Made by a program: the position numbers and the translations under genes. The notes below the pieces were generated by a model that was not told where the DNA came from, ran no database searches, and was given only the letters and a program-made list of their open reading frames with translations. Of a stretch of DNA of 64,000 bases, positions 36,603 through 46,204 are shown in pieces (the stretch's first letter is position 1; every line of letters begins with the position of its first letter). Source of the stretch: Pseudomonas viridiflava (GTDB taxonomy: Bacteria; Pseudomonadota; Gammaproteobacteria; Pseudomonadales; Pseudomonadaceae); the NCBI RefSeq assembly GCF_900583165.1, contig NZ_UTKY01000001.1, positions 186,001 to 250,000 of the forward strand, written 5' to 3'.

Positions 36603-36980
36603 ATGACTTACAGCACTGTTTCCTGGAAAGCCCTGCTGATCACGGCGGCGCTGGCGCTGCCAGGCCTGGCGTTCGCGGCAGAGCCCGCCATGACACACGA
36701 CGGGATCTTGGTGGACCACAAGGGTTTGACCCTCTACACCTTTGACAAGGACGCCGATGGCAAGTCCGTGTGCAAGGACCAGTGCGCGACCAACTGGCCG
36801 CCACTGAAGGCAGAGTCCACTGACAAGCCCATGGGCGACTGGACCGTCATCACCCGCGACGACCAGACCAGCCAATGGGCCTACAAGGGCAAACCGGTGT
36901 ACACCTACAAAGATGACGCGAAGGCTGGGGACAAGACTGGGGATGGCAAGGGTGGCGCGTGGCACGTCATCAAACCCTGA
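36603..36980 (+). CDS. Secreted COG4315-type small protein (predicted lipoprotein repeat family)
   Basis: 125 residues with a Sec signal peptide (about 1-24, ending AFA). The mature part has two copies of the 'secreted repeat of unknown function' ('LTLYTFDKDADGKSVCKDQC' with 'ATNWPP', and 'KGKPVYTYKDDAKAGDKTGD'). The same family sits beside phoB in P. aeruginosa (PA5359). Divergent from phoB with a Pho-box-like repeat between, so phosphate control is plausible. AAGGAAGG precedes the ATG. Function unknown. Confidence 0.85.
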   Translation: MTYSTVSWKALLITAALALPGLAFAAEPAMTHDGILVDHKGLTLYTFDKDADGKSVCKDQCATNWPPLKAESTDKPMGDWTVITRDDQTSQWAYKGKPVYTYKDDAKAGDKTGDGKGGAWHVIKP

Positions 36981-37001
36981 ACCTGCGGCGCTGCTGAGAC
37001 C

Positions 37002-37088
37002 TTCGCGAGCAAGCCCGCTCCCACATTTGAATGTATTCACAAATCAAAATGTGGGAGGGGCGGTGCGACGATTCGACTTGCCCCCGAT
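37002..37088. repeat. Degenerate REP pair, one arm with an insertion in its loop
   Basis: A REP arm of the GCGAGCAAGC type (37002-37025) is followed by a GTGGGAGGGG-type arm (37050-37088). In the latter, 16 bases (37061-37076) stand between GTGGGAGGGG and CTTGCCCCCGAT where other copies have a single G. I recall the same interrupted arm as a common variant in fluorescens-group genomes. Confidence 0.7.
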
Positions 37089-37114
37089 GGCATTAGCCCA
37101 GTCACCACAAACCT

Positions 37115-38005
37115 TCAGCGAAACGCGTAATCCGCCACTATCCCCACAAAAATCGCCAACCCCGCCCAATGGTTATGCAGGAAAGCCTTGAAGCACTTCA
37201 TCCGATCCCTGTCCCGGGTGTACCAAAACTCCCACGCAAAACAGCCCGCCGCCGCCAGCAGCCCCAGCTGGAACCAACCCCCCAGCTCAAACCGCGAACC
37301 CGCCAGCAACAGACACACCAGCGCCAGGCCCTGCAGGGTCAAGATAATCACGCGATCCGCATCGCCAAACAGAATCGCCGTGGACTTCACACCAATCTTC
37401 AAATCGTCGTCGCGGTCGGTCATGGCGTAATAGGTGTCATACCCCACCGTCCACAACAGGTTGGCGATATACAGCAGCCACGCAGCAGCAGGCAGGCTGC
37501 CGGTCTCTGCGGTGAACGCCATCGGCATGCCCCATGAAAACGCCGCACCCAGCACCACCTGCGGGTAATAGGTGTAGCGCTTCATAAACGGGTAGCTCGC
37601 CGCCAGCGCCAAGCCGCCGAGGGACAGCATGATGGTGGTGGCGTTGGTCAGTAGCACCAGCAGGAAACTGATGCCCATCAGCACCGCAAAAAACACCAGC
37701 GCCTCTTTTGAACTGATCTTGCCGCTCACCAGCGGGCGTTGCTCTGTACGCTTCACATGGCCGTCCACTTTGCGGTCGGCCCAGTCATTGATCACGCAGC
37801 CGCCCGCCCGGGTCAGCGCCACGCCCAGTACGAAAATCGCGATATTGATGAGGGACGGCGAGCCCTTGCCGGCAATCCACAGTGCCCACAGCGTCGGCCA
37901 CAGCAGCAGGTAGATGCCGATGGGTTTGTCCATGCGGGTCAACTGAATAAAATCCCAGGCCCGGGGGTTCAGGTGGTTCAAGGACTTGAGCAGACGTTGA
38001 TACAT
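37115..38005 (-). CDS. ubiA: 4-hydroxybenzoate octaprenyltransferase
   Basis: 296-residue inner-membrane prenyltransferase of ubiquinone synthesis that attaches the polyprenyl tail to 4-hydroxybenzoate. About eight helices; the two aspartate-rich motifs '[12 protein letters not shown]' (about residue 75) and '[17 protein letters not shown]' (about 195) are intact. GGAG precedes the ATG at 38005, which overlaps the ubiC stop (TGATG), indicating coupled translation. Confidence 0.97.
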   Translation of the reverse strand: MYQRLLKSLNHLNPRAWDFIQLTRMDKPIGIYLLLWPTLWALWIAGKGSPSLINIAIFVLGVALTRAGGCVINDWADRKVDGHVKRTEQRPLVSGKISSKEALVFFAVLMGISFLLVLLTNATTIMLSLGGLALAASYPFMKRYTYYPQVVLGAAFSWGMPMAFTAETGSLPAAAWLLYIANLLWTVGYDTYYAMTDRDDDLKIGVKSTAILFGDADRVIILTLQGLALVCLLLAGSRFELGGWFQLGLLAAAGCFAWEFWYTRDRDRMKCFKAFLHNHWAGLAIFVGIVADYAFR

Positions 38006-38568
38006 CAGCAATTCTCCGGATGGTCATGCAGCGCGTGCCAGAAGCTCGGCAAAAAGATCTCCGCCACCAGGATGCTCAGCGCGCCGCGATCAAAGCGCGA
38101 GCGACGGCCCCAGAGCCCGTCGGCGTCGTCCGCAATCGGCAACCACTGTCGTGGGTAATGGCACACCTCGATGGCCTGGCGAGTGAACGCCTGGTCGCAG
38201 AACAGCAACTCGCCCAGGGAGCGGCTGCCCAGCTCATCCATGTGCAAACCATCGCCCTGCAACGCACTGCGCGCCGCCACACTGCGGGCGAACACCCAGG
38301 GCTGGCCATGCCCACGCAGATACACTTCGCGTACCCAACCGACTGTGGCCGGCGCCAACTCCAGGGCAACGCATTCGTCGTCCCTCAGCGGCTGCCAGCC
38401 TTCGAACAGCGGCGTCACGCTGAAACCGTCGTTGGACAGCGAGGTCAGCCGCCGCGTGAGCGAGCCTTCGTCGAACAGCCAATCGACGGTCAGGGGTGCA
38501 GGCAGTGGGGTCAGAAGGCTCTGGGTCAGCCATTGGCAAGCATCGGGCGGGGCGATTGAGTGCGGCAC
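38005..38568 (-). CDS. ubiC: Chorismate pyruvate-lyase
   Basis: 187 residues. Makes 4-hydroxybenzoate and pyruvate from chorismate, the first step of ubiquinone synthesis, feeding UbiA. Family blocks '[12 protein letters not shown]', '[19 protein letters not shown]' and the conserved glutamate in 'LGELLF' are present. Its stop overlaps the ubiA start. Corresponds to PA5357. Confidence 0.95.
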   Translation of the reverse strand: MPHSIAPPDACQWLTQSLLTPLPAPLTVDWLFDEGSLTRRLTSLSNDGFSVTPLFEGWQPLRDDECVALELAPATVGWVREVYLRGHGQPWVFARSVAARSALQGDGLHMDELGSRSLGELLFCDQAFTRQAIEVCHYPRQWLPIADDADGLWGRRSRFDRGALSILVAEIFLPSFWHALHDHPENC

Positions 38569-38766
38569 GGTGAGTCAGTATTGGCAGCAAAAGAGGCGCC
38601 GAGCTTACCATGGCGCTCTGAACTTTTGCCGGGCCAAACCCGCCGTTTGCGCCGATCGTGCTTGCATCTGCGCGCCCCGATCAGTACAAAACGCCCTGAG
38701 CCGCACGGCAACGCTGGATCCATCGACCGTCGGCCAAGATGCCTGGAAACCCTGAGGAAGCAAGTA

Positions 38767-38934
38767 ATGAAGAAGTGGCAATGTATCGTCTGTGGCCTGA
38801 TCTATGACGAATCCGAGGGTTGGCCGGATGACGGAATCGCGGCAGGCACGCTGTGGCAAGACGTCCCGGAAGACTGGCTGTGCCCGGACTGCGGCGTCGG
38901 CAAGATGGATTTCGAAATGATCGAAATCGGCTGA
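38767..38934 (+). CDS. rubA: Rubredoxin
   Basis: 55 residues with the four iron-binding cysteines C6, C9 ('CIVCG') and C39, C42 ('CPDCG'). Electron carrier between rubredoxin reductase and an acceptor such as an alkane hydroxylase. Only one rubredoxin here, whereas I recall two in P. aeruginosa (PA5350-PA5351). GAGGAAG precedes the ATG. The reductase gene follows after 35 bases. Confidence 0.96.
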   Translation: MKKWQCIVCGLIYDESEGWPDDGIAAGTLWQDVPEDWLCPDCGVGKMDFEMIEIG

Positions 38935-38969
38935 TCTGAATTCAAGAACCGTACTACAAGGAGAAAGGC

Positions 38970-40118
38970 ATGAACGCACCTGTCGTGATCATCGGCACAG
39001 GACTGGCCGGTTACAACGTAGCCCGGGAATTTCGCAAGCTCGACAGCGAGACCCCTTTGCTGCTGATCACCGCAGATGACGGGCGCTCCTACTCCAAGCC
39101 CATGCTCTCCACCGGTTTTGGCAAAAACAAGGAAGCCGATGGCCTAAGCATGGCCGAACCCGGCGCCATGGCCGAGCAACTCAAGGCCGAGGTGCGCACC
39201 CACACCCGCGTCAGTGGTATCGACCCAGGCCACAAGCGCCTGTGGATCGGCGAAGAGGCGGTGGCCTACCGCGACCTGATCCTGGCTTGGGGTGCAGAAA
39301 CGGTGCGCGTGCCTGTCGAAGGTGACGCGGCCGAGCTGATTTTCCCTATCAACGACCTCGAAGACTACGCACGCTTTCGCGCCGCTGCTGCCGGCAAGCG
39401 CCGCGTGCTGCTACTGGGCGCCGGCCTGATCGGCTGCGAATTCGCCAACGACCTGATCCTGGGCGGCTATGAAATCGACTTGGTGGCACCCTGCGAGCAA
39501 GTCATGCCGACCCTGCTGCACCCGGCAGCGGCCGCAGCGGTACAGGCCGGGCTTGAAGGCCTCGGTGCACGTTTCCACCTGGGCCCGGTGCTTAACCGCC
39601 TGCAACGCACCGCCGACGGCCTGGAAGCCCACCTGTCGGACGGGGAAGTGATCCACTGCGACCTGGTGGTCTCGGCCATCGGCCTGCGCCCGCGCGTCGA
39701 CCTGGCCGCCGCCGCGGGCTTGCAGACCAACCGGGGTGTCACCGTAGACCGCCACCTCAAGACCTCCCACGCCAATATCTACGCACTGGGCGATTGTGCT
39801 GAGGTTGATGGCCTGAACCTGCTGTACGTGATGCCCCTGATGACCTGCGCCCGCGCCTTGGCCCAGACCCTGGCCGGCAACGCCACGGCCGTCAGCTACG
39901 GCGCGATGCCGGTGACGGTCAAAACCCCCATCTGCCCGCTGGTTGTCTCGCCACCGCCACGGGGCACCGAAGGGCTGTGGAGCGTCGAAGGCCAAGGCGC
40001 CGACATCAAGGCCCTGTGCCGCGATGCCAGTGGCCGCCTGCTGGGATACGCGCTGACCGGCACTGCCGTGATGGAAAAACTGGCCCTCAACAAAGAACTT
40101 CCGCCATTGCTGGCGTAA
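38970..40118 (+). CDS. rubB: Rubredoxin-NAD(+) reductase
   Basis: 382-residue FAD enzyme passing electrons from NADH to rubredoxin. FAD-binding '[11 protein letters not shown]' at the N-terminus, NAD-binding '[12 protein letters not shown]' near residue 150, and the second FAD motif '[12 protein letters not shown]' near 270. GGAGAAAGG precedes the ATG. Operon with rubredoxin. Confidence 0.95.
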   Translation: MNAPVVIIGTGLAGYNVAREFRKLDSETPLLLITADDGRSYSKPMLSTGFGKNKEADGLSMAEPGAMAEQLKAEVRTHTRVSGIDPGHKRLWIGEEAVAYRDLILAWGAETVRVPVEGDAAELIFPINDLEDYARFRAAAAGKRRVLLLGAGLIGCEFANDLILGGYEIDLVAPCEQVMPTLLHPAAAAAVQAGLEGLGARFHLGPVLNRLQRTADGLEAHLSDGEVIHCDLVVSAIGLRPRVDLAAAAGLQTNRGVTVDRHLKTSHANIYALGDCAEVDGLNLLYVMPLMTCARALAQTLAGNATAVSYGAMPVTVKTPICPLVVSPPPRGTEGLWSVEGQGADIKALCRDASGRLLGYALTGTAVMEKLALNKELPPLLA

Positions 40119-40309
40119 ATACCGGTCGTTCTGTCGGAATCAGCACGTTCCTACCCTCAGAAAGGTCGCTGCGAGACTGGCGCGGCGTCTGAGGGCATGC
40201 CATCCTCACTCCCGTCTGCCGCAGAGTAGAGCCTGCGGCGCTTTGGGCGCTGCTCCAGAAGAGAGCAGCACGGACATAACAACAAAAAACCGTCAAAGAG
40301 GCTTCACTC

Positions 40310-40585
40310 ATGCGTAAACCAGAACTCGCAGCCGCCATCGCTGAAAAAGCAGATCTCACCAAAGAACAGGCCAACCGCGTCCTCAACGCCGTTCTCGAAG
40401 AAATCACCGGCGCCCTGCACCGCAAGGACAGCGTCACCCTGGTTGGCTTCGGCACCTTCCTGCAACGCCACCGCGGCGCCCGCACCGGCAAAAACCCGCA
40501 AACTGGCGAGCCGGTGAAAATCAAGGCGAGCAATACCGTTGCGTTCAAGCCGGGCAAATCGCTGAAAGATACTGTTAACGAGTAA
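40310..40585 (+). CDS. hupA: HU-family DNA-binding protein
   Basis: 91 residues. Nucleoid protein with the HU/IHF arm region ('GFGTFLQRHRGARTGKNPQTGEPV' across residues 46-70) and C-terminal 'VAFKPGKSLKD'. Binds DNA as a dimer with little sequence preference. A 190-base leader separates it from rubB, with a GCTGCTC / GAGCAGC hairpin (40249-40269) of unknown role. It follows rubB as in P. aeruginosa (PA5348); the gene name is by analogy. Confidence 0.93.
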   Translation: MRKPELAAAIAEKADLTKEQANRVLNAVLEEITGALHRKDSVTLVGFGTFLQRHRGARTGKNPQTGEPVKIKASNTVAFKPGKSLKDTVNE

Positions 40586-40624
40586 CCGGTTGTACCGTCT
40601 CGAAAGGGGGCGGGGCGGTAGGAG

Positions 40625-40662
40625 AAATGGGCACGCCGATTAGATCGGGTGCCCATTTTTTG
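40625..40662. terminator. Bidirectional terminator between hupA and the immunity gene
   Basis: AAATGGGCAC / GTGCCCATTT stem with a 14-base loop and a T run on the plus strand. The two flanking genes converge on it. It also marks the left end of the T6SS island. Confidence 0.9.
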
Positions 40663-40677
40663 TGGGTGTCGATTGAC

Positions 40678-41277
40678 TCAGCCGTAGAAGTAGTCAAAAA
40701 ACCGTTCGTAATTTTCCTCGCCCAATAACGGGCTGACTTCCTTGTTGAGTAGCTTCACGAACTTGCTGGAAAGCTCATCGTCGTCGTTGTAGATATCAAA
40801 AATGTCGAATTTCCCATGCACGATCTCGACAGTCTTGGCGAAGGCCAGCAGAAAATCCGCAAGAGAGTCGGCAATCTTGAACGGCGTTGCGGCATCGTAG
40901 CTCGCCCATACCGGTGTGCCGGGCATATCGGTCACTGCGATAACCGGCTTGCCACCGCCGATGTCATCCATGAAAACCAGATGTTGCGCAGGCCAGTTCC
41001 CATTCAACTCAGTTTTGTTGGATTCGCCTGTCCACTTGTAGCCGACCTGACCGTCTTCTAATTCGCCCAAGTTGAAAAGGCGGATAGGGGTCAAGCCTGT
41101 CTCGACTTCCACATCGACCGGTTCGCAAAGGTCGTAGAACGCCTCCATTTCAGCGGAGCGAGGCAGGGTTTGCGGCCATTTGGCATTTGCCTGGCTGTTC
41201 TTTTCGAAGCTGCCTTCGAGATCAAATTTCTTGTGGACGCGGCGCAGTTCTTTAAATGCGTTATCAAGGGCGCTCAT
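40678..41277 (-). CDS. Predicted SUKH-type immunity protein of the Rhs toxin
   Basis: 199 residues, acidic, no signal peptide, so cytoplasmic. The layout 'PRSAEMEAFYDLCEP', 'LFNLGEL', 'LVFMDDIGGGKPVIAV', 'GTPVWASYD' and 'IADSLADFLLAFA' fits the SMI1/KNR4 (SUKH) immunity superfamily. GGAGAAG precedes the ATG at 41277; the gene follows the rhs stop by 19 bases on the same strand, the standard place for the cognate immunity gene. The sequence is visibly A/T-richer than the T6SS core genes, which suggests it travelled with the toxin tip. Neutralising the Rhs nuclease is inference. Confidence 0.8.
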   Translation of the reverse strand: MSALDNAFKELRRVHKKFDLEGSFEKNSQANAKWPQTLPRSAEMEAFYDLCEPVDVEVETGLTPIRLFNLGELEDGQVGYKWTGESNKTELNGNWPAQHLVFMDDIGGGKPVIAVTDMPGTPVWASYDAATPFKIADSLADFLLAFAKTVEIVHGKFDIFDIYNDDDELSSKFVKLLNKEVSPLLGEENYERFFDYFYG

Positions 41278-41296
41278 GTTCTTCTCCAATGGAAAC

Positions 41297-44200
41297 TTAT
41301 TTACCGCAGCCGGGTTTTGTAGCGGGCGTTCTGGCTCGGTCGATCAATCGGCCTTTGCCAGCGTTGGCGTAATTCTTCCTGTGCCCTTGGGGGCTGTTCA
41401 GGTGTTCGTCAATACCACTTGGATGGTTCGCGTTTTGCAAGAACACAATGTTCCTTGGGTCACCTTTCCAGGCCTTGCCTAGTGCACCGTTACCTTCAAC
41501 GCTGTTGATATGGTGACCGGTGTAACCGGCTTTGGACATCAAAGAGTTCAGGCGGGCGTTGCTCTTGGTATTTTCGATCAACTTACGCTCACCAGCATCC
41601 CAGTCTCTTGAACCGCCACCGCGGCTCACTAGTTCCCGCTCTTCTCCCCAGGCCCGATTAATGGCAGTCCCACGGCCACCCGCCTTGGGTGTAACGGAAT
41701 CCTTGGGCTTGTACCGCACCAAATCCTTCGGGTTCAGACCGTAGGGGTCGATCCACGTCAGCGGGTTAGTCGAATACAGGTAAAGATTCAGTCCCCCGGC
41801 GAGGCCAATGGGGTCAGGCGTAGTGAAGCGGCCTATATCCGGATCGTAGAAGCGGAAAATGTTGTGATGCAGCCCGGTTTCCCGGTCCAGGTACTGGCCC
41901 TGGAACCTCAGGTTCTGTTCTTCAATGTAATACGGTTCACGTGTTTCTTGAACGGTGTTTCCCCACACCTGATAGCTGGCTTGCCAAACGGTCTGACCAT
42001 CTGCTTCCGAAAGCAGCTCGGGCAGCCCGTTCAGGTCATTATGGTAATAGCGCACTTGCTGCTGGGCGCCTGTTCCGTCGACCCGGGCAAGAGGCTCGTG
42101 ACCTTCCTCACCATAGATATAAAGACTGGTCTGCGCATGTTTGTGCTCTTGTACCAACCGCAGCCCGTCCCAGGTGAATCGGGTTTCGCTCAGTAGTTGG
42201 CCATTGGCGTCGCAGGTTGTCTTGGATGTTCGTCGGCCCAGCGGGTCATAGCTCATGCGCACGACTGATTGCTGCCCGCCCAGTTCGTTTCGCACCTCGA
42301 TCAAGCGATGCTCAGCGTCATAGGCGAAACGCTGGACGCCGCGCCTGGCGCTGCGCTTCTCGATCATCCGGCCGAAACCGTCGTAGCAATAGCGTTTGTC
42401 CTGGAACGTCAGGAGCTTGTTGTGCACCACCAGTCCGGCCCCGGGTTGTGGACCATCGAGCAGGTTGGCAGCGGCGTCATAGGCATAGGTCTCGTGTCGC
42501 GCTGCAAAATTGTCCTGGCTGGCGATGACTCGGTCGGTTGCATCGTAATGCAGCAATTGGCGTTGCTGACCACCGGGCTGTTGCTCAAGCTTGCCCACCA
42601 GGTTATCGGCGGGGTCGTACTCGAAGTGTTTTTGCACCGCACCGGGCAGTACAGATGCCCGGGTGATGTGGCCGCGTTCGCGGGAGCGCAGACGGCCACA
42701 GCGATCATAATGCTGGCGTGTACTTAGATACCCCTGAGTACGCAGTACTTCGCGGTGTAGGCGGTCGCGCTCGAAATCGCTGATGACTCGTCCGTCGAGG
42801 TTTATCTGATGGAGGTGTCCGCTGCCGTAATAGAGGCGATTGAGCCAGCGCCCATCGGGTAAGCGCGTCTGGTTGAGGTTTCCCAGCTCGTCGTAGTGAT
42901 GTTGTAAAGCTCCTGCTGCGGTTATTTCCTCTGCAACTCGACCCAGGGCGTCGTAGGTGAAGCTGACGGTTTGTTGCTGGCCTGATTTATGGGTAAACGC
43001 GACAGTCTTGAGTTGGTCCAGTAAGTCGTAGCTGTACTCAGTGCGGCCATCGTCGGTGACTTTGACCACCAGTCGCCCTGCCGCGTCGCGCTCAAAGTCA
43101 TGCACGAGGGTCGGTTCGGGTACGGCCGTGACTACGGCCATCCCGCTACCGTAAGGCGCTGCAACTGCTTCCATGCGCGAAATATGGTTCAGTGCGTCGT
43201 AGTGATAGCGGCGGATACTGCCATCCAGATCCTGCTGTTCAGTCACACGATCATTCGCGTCCCATTCGAAGCGATATCGCTCGCCGTTCTCGTTGGTCAA
43301 CGTGCGCAGGCGGCCATAGCTGTCATAGGCAAAGTTGACCTCGCGGTTGTGCGCGTCGACGCGCTGGCGGACCTGCCCCTTTCGATTACGCAGGTAGTGT
43401 GTAGAGTGCCCGGCGAAGTCGGTATGAGCGGTTAGTTGGCCGCTGGTGTCGCGTTGAAAATATTCAATACGCCCATCCGGAAGTTGGGTGCTCAGCACTC
43501 GACCCTGGACGTCGTGTACGAATGTCGTACGCTCACCCAGTGCATCAGTGATGACCTGCAAATAGCCTCTTTCGTCGTAGCTGAAGCGCGTCGGGTAGCC
43601 GGAGCAGTCAATATGCTCAATGAGTTGGCCGGACGGGTTCCAACGCAGCCGTTTACTTTTTCCGGTTGCGTCGATGATTTCTACCGGTTGGCCGCTGCTG
43701 TCGTAGCGATAACGTGTCACATGACCCAGCGGGTCGGTCTCGACAGTACAGTTACCCCGCGAGTCGTAACGTGAGTGCCAGGTGTTGCCCTCGCTATCCG
43801 TCGCCGAGACCGGCAACGCCCAATGCTCCAACCACATTATTGAATCGCTGCGTCCCAGCGGGTCACTTTCTGCGATCAGATTCCCAGCTTCGTCATAGCT
43901 GTACTCATAACGTCCACCCTGCGGGTTAGTGGCGCCGAGCAATTGGCGTTCATCGTTCCACTCAAATAGCCAGGTCTGGCCGAGGTTGTCGCTGTACTCA
44001 ATGATCTGGTGCTGCGGGTTCCACCGCCGCGTGCTGACACGCTGCAAACCGTCGCTGATGCGCGTGAGGCCGGCCTGCAGGTCATAGTCGAACTGATAGG
44101 CGTCGCCGTCGTCGGTCCAATGCCGGACCACACGCCATTCCAGGCCTTCAACCAATGCCCACTTATAAAAGCAGTGCAACCCGGTGGGCAGTTGGTGCTC

Positions 44201-45745
44201 CACCATCCGACGACCGTTGTCATAGGCGAATCGACGCTGCACCTGGCCGGTCGCGTCGCGTACTTCGGTCAGGCTGGCAGCTGCGTCATAGGCATAGCTG
44301 ACCAACACTTCGCGGCGTTCATCAGGGTAGACGCGTTCGATACGCGTCACATGGCCCTGATCGCGGACCAACTCCACCTGCACCAGGTCGAACGTGTCGC
44401 GCAGCCGCACCAGGCGCCCGCTTTCGTCGTAGTCGATATGGATACGGTTGTCGTTGCGGTCGCCGAGCTGGGTCAGGCGCAGCAACGCAGGGTTGGCAGT
44501 GGGCTCGAACAAGCGGTACAGGCCATCGTCGCTTTCGATCAACAACTGCCCATTGAGATGGCGCCGCACGGCCAGACCTTCGCCGGCGCTAAACACCGCG
44601 CCGCCTAGAGGAATGAACCCCATGTCGATTGGGCGACCCTGCTCGTCGGTGTAGACCAGCGTTTCGCCGCCTTCAGGATGGGGCTGGATCTCGACGCTTA
44701 CTTCATACGCCACGCTCCAGCCTGCACCAAACAGACTGCCTGGGCGTTCATCGCGACTGTTGTAAAAGCGTTGCCAGCCAATCGGCAGGATACCCGGCAG
44801 TACGAAGTCCAGCTCCTCGACATCACCCAGCACTTTCGCGCCCGTCGCCGCATGCACCGGGTTCGACGAGCCCATGGCCGCATTAGCCATCGCCCCCATC
44901 GCGCTGCTGACGGCCATCGAGGTGGCGCCGCTGATCAGCATGCACGGTAATTTACTGAAGAACTTGCCCTTGCCGCCCTTGAGCATCAGCAACGCCGTCA
45001 CCGCCAACCCTACGCCTGGGGTCTTGCCGCTGCGAATCTCGCGCACCACCACTGAGCCGCCGCCGATGGTTACGTTGGAGGAGATCAGCCCCGACGACAC
45101 CACTTTTGCATCGCAGGTACTGCGGTCACCGCTGCGTACTGCCGGCTGGCCGTTGATCGTGACCTTGTCCGAACCCTCGGCCAGAAACTGCGGCGGCATC
45201 GGTGGATGCTTCATGCAGGCGACCAGATCCAGGGGCTTGGGCACAGCACCGGGTGCAGGGGTGGCAACGGTGGGCCGCCACATTTGCGAGAAGAAACTCT
45301 CGGCCATGTCCAGGTAGCTGGCATCTGGCGCGGGTTCTTCCAGCTCGGTGCCCGCTGGCGCGACATGGGAGCTGATCGCCCCGGCAGCACGCGCAGCAGG
45401 AATGCTGTTGGTCAGGGTGTCGGTGGAGCCAGTGAGAATATTGGCCTGCACCGTAGGCGGAAACAGGGCGTTGCTGAAACTCTCACATAAATTCGATAAG
45501 CCTTTGTCTGCCCCGGTCTTGCTCATGGCCAGCCCGACAATCGTGCCCACCACCGCACCCAGCAGGAAGCAGCCGAGCCCGCCGGTGGCCACGGTAATCC
45601 CGGTGGCGGCGACCACGGCAGCGGTCGCCACGGCCGTGATAGCGATGTTGGCCGCCACCTCCAGCACACCCCCGAGAATGTCAGCCATCATCGAGGTATG
45701 GTCGAGCGCATCGCCCATGCGGGCCGCCCAAAGCGCATCAGACAT
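41297..45745 (-). CDS. T6SS PAAR-Rhs effector with C-terminal GHH/HNH nuclease toxin
   Basis: 1482 residues. In order: prePAAR motif AARMGDALDH (7-16, matching AARxxDxxxH); hydrophobic helices at about 25-80; PAAR-like domain at about 165-245; another hydrophobic stretch to about 295; RHS repeats (YD type) from about 300 to 1330; the core-end signature 'DPIGLAGGLNLYLYSTNP' and 'WIDPYGL'; then a toxin tip of about 145 residues (1338-1482). The tip carries 'GYTGHHINSV' with G-H-H at 1410-1412, followed by 'GDPRNIVFL', typical of GHH-type HNH/endonuclease-VII toxins, so DNA or RNA cleavage is expected. The tip (DNA about 41300-41734) is A/T-richer than the core. Loaded on VgrG through PAAR with help from the DUF1795 chaperone 12 bases upstream. 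Confidence 0.93.
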   Translation of the reverse strand: MSDALWAARMGDALDHTSMMADILGGVLEVAANIAITAVATAAVVAATGITVATGGLGCFLLGAVVGTIVGLAMSKTGADKGLSNLCESFSNALFPPTVQANILTGSTDTLTNSIPAARAAGAISSHVAPAGTELEEPAPDASYLDMAESFFSQMWRPTVATPAPGAVPKPLDLVACMKHPPMPPQFLAEGSDKVTINGQPAVRSGDRSTCDAKVVSSGLISSNVTIGGGSVVVREIRSGKTPGVGLAVTALLMLKGGKGKFFSKLPCMLISGATSMAVSSAMGAMANAAMGSSNPVHAATGAKVLGDVEELDFVLPGILPIGWQRFYNSRDERPGSLFGAGWSVAYEVSVEIQPHPEGGETLVYTDEQGRPIDMGFIPLGGAVFSAGEGLAVRRHLNGQLLIESDDGLYRLFEPTANPALLRLTQLGDRNDNRIHIDYDESGRLVRLRDTFDLVQVELVRDQGHVTRIERVYPDERREVLVSYAYDAAASLTEVRDATGQVQRRFAYDNGRRMVEHQLPTGLHCFYKWALVEGLEWRVVRHWTDDGDAYQFDYDLQAGLTRISDGLQRVSTRRWNPQHQIIEYSDNLGQTWLFEWNDERQLLGATNPQGGRYEYSYDEAGNLIAESDPLGRSDSIMWLEHWALPVSATDSEGNTWHSRYDSRGNCTVETDPLGHVTRYRYDSSGQPVEIIDATGKSKRLRWNPSGQLIEHIDCSGYPTRFSYDERGYLQVITDALGERTTFVHDVQGRVLSTQLPDGRIEYFQRDTSGQLTAHTDFAGHSTHYLRNRKGQVRQRVDAHNREVNFAYDSYGRLRTLTNENGERYRFEWDANDRVTEQQDLDGSIRRYHYDALNHISRMEAVAAPYGSGMAVVTAVPEPTLVHDFERDAAGRLVVKVTDDGRTEYSYDLLDQLKTVAFTHKSGQQQTVSFTYDALGRVAEEITAAGALQHHYDELGNLNQTRLPDGRWLNRLYYGSGHLHQINLDGRVISDFERDRLHREVLRTQGYLSTRQHYDRCGRLRSRERGHITRASVLPGAVQKHFEYDPADNLVGKLEQQPGGQQRQLLHYDATDRVIASQDNFAARHETYAYDAAANLLDGPQPGAGLVVHNKLLTFQDKRYCYDGFGRMIEKRSARRGVQRFAYDAEHRLIEVRNELGGQQSVVRMSYDPLGRRTSKTTCDANGQLLSETRFTWDGLRLVQEHKHAQTSLYIYGEEGHEPLARVDGTGAQQQVRYYHNDLNGLPELLSEADGQTVWQASYQVWGNTVQETREPYYIEEQNLRFQGQYLDRETGLHHNIFRFYDPDIGRFTTPDPIGLAGGLNLYLYSTNPLTWIDPYGLNPKDLVRYKPKDSVTPKAGGRGTAINRAWGEERELVSRGGGSRDWDAGERKLIENTKSNARLNSLMSKAGYTGHHINSVEGNGALGKAWKGDPRNIVFLQNANHPSGIDEHLNSPQGHRKNYANAGKGRLIDRARTPATKPGCGK

Positions 45746-45757
45746 GCAGGCAGCTCA

Positions 45758-46189
45758 TCAAAGTGCGTCGAACGACAGCGAGTGCTTGATCAAGGCCCAG
45801 TGTGCGGCCTCGACATCCCCAAGCTTGTCCGCCTTCACATAACTCAAGGCAAGCATCTTGCGCGTTCCCGGCAACACCAGCGCCAGCTGGTACTGGAACA
45901 CCTTGTCATTGCCCTTATTGAACTGGCTGCGCAGCTCAATCCCTGCAATCTCCTGAGCGGCTCCTAACCGCACATCAACGCCTGGTTGATAACGCAAATC
46001 CTGCACCTGCTTTTCCAGACGCTTGAGCTGGTCGTCAAAGTTGCTGTGCAGGGTTTCGCCTTCGGCCAGCAAACTACGGCTGATGATCAGGGAGGTGCCC
46101 AGTTCCGGGAACTTGAGGATATTGATCGTCGCGTCCTGCAGCTCGGCGGCTGGCAGTTGCAGCTGGAATTCGTTAATTCGGTACGTCAT
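45758..46189 (-). CDS. DUF1795/DcrB-like Eag chaperone
   Basis: 143 residues, no signal peptide. Begins 'YRINEFQLQLPAAELQDATINIL' in two family blocks, with the usual 'LIISRSLL' strand, which is typical of DUF1795 effector-associated (Eag) proteins. These bind the N-terminal transmembrane helices and prePAAR motif of Rhs effectors and keep them soluble until loading. Placed between vgrG and rhs, 12 bases before rhs, and the rhs product has both prePAAR and transmembrane segments, so the assignment is strong. Confidence 0.88.
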   Translation of the reverse strand: MTYRINEFQLQLPAAELQDATINILKFPELGTSLIISRSLLAEGETLHSNFDDQLKRLEKQVQDLRYQPGVDVRLGAAQEIAGIELRSQFNKGNDKVFQYQLALVLPGTRKMLALSYVKADKLGDVEAAHWALIKHSLSFDAL

Positions 46190-46204
46190 CGCAAACAGGT
46201 CTCG

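Noticed and set aside
36525..37040. 171-codon minus-strand frame overlapping the COG4315 gene
   Set aside because: Antisense to a gene with a clear signal peptide and ribosome-binding site; no protein-like features.
40119..40309. Small gene or RNA in the rubB-hupA gap
   Set aside because: A hairpin is present (40249-40269) but without T run, promoter or conserved feature that I can recognise; treated as leader of the HU gene.
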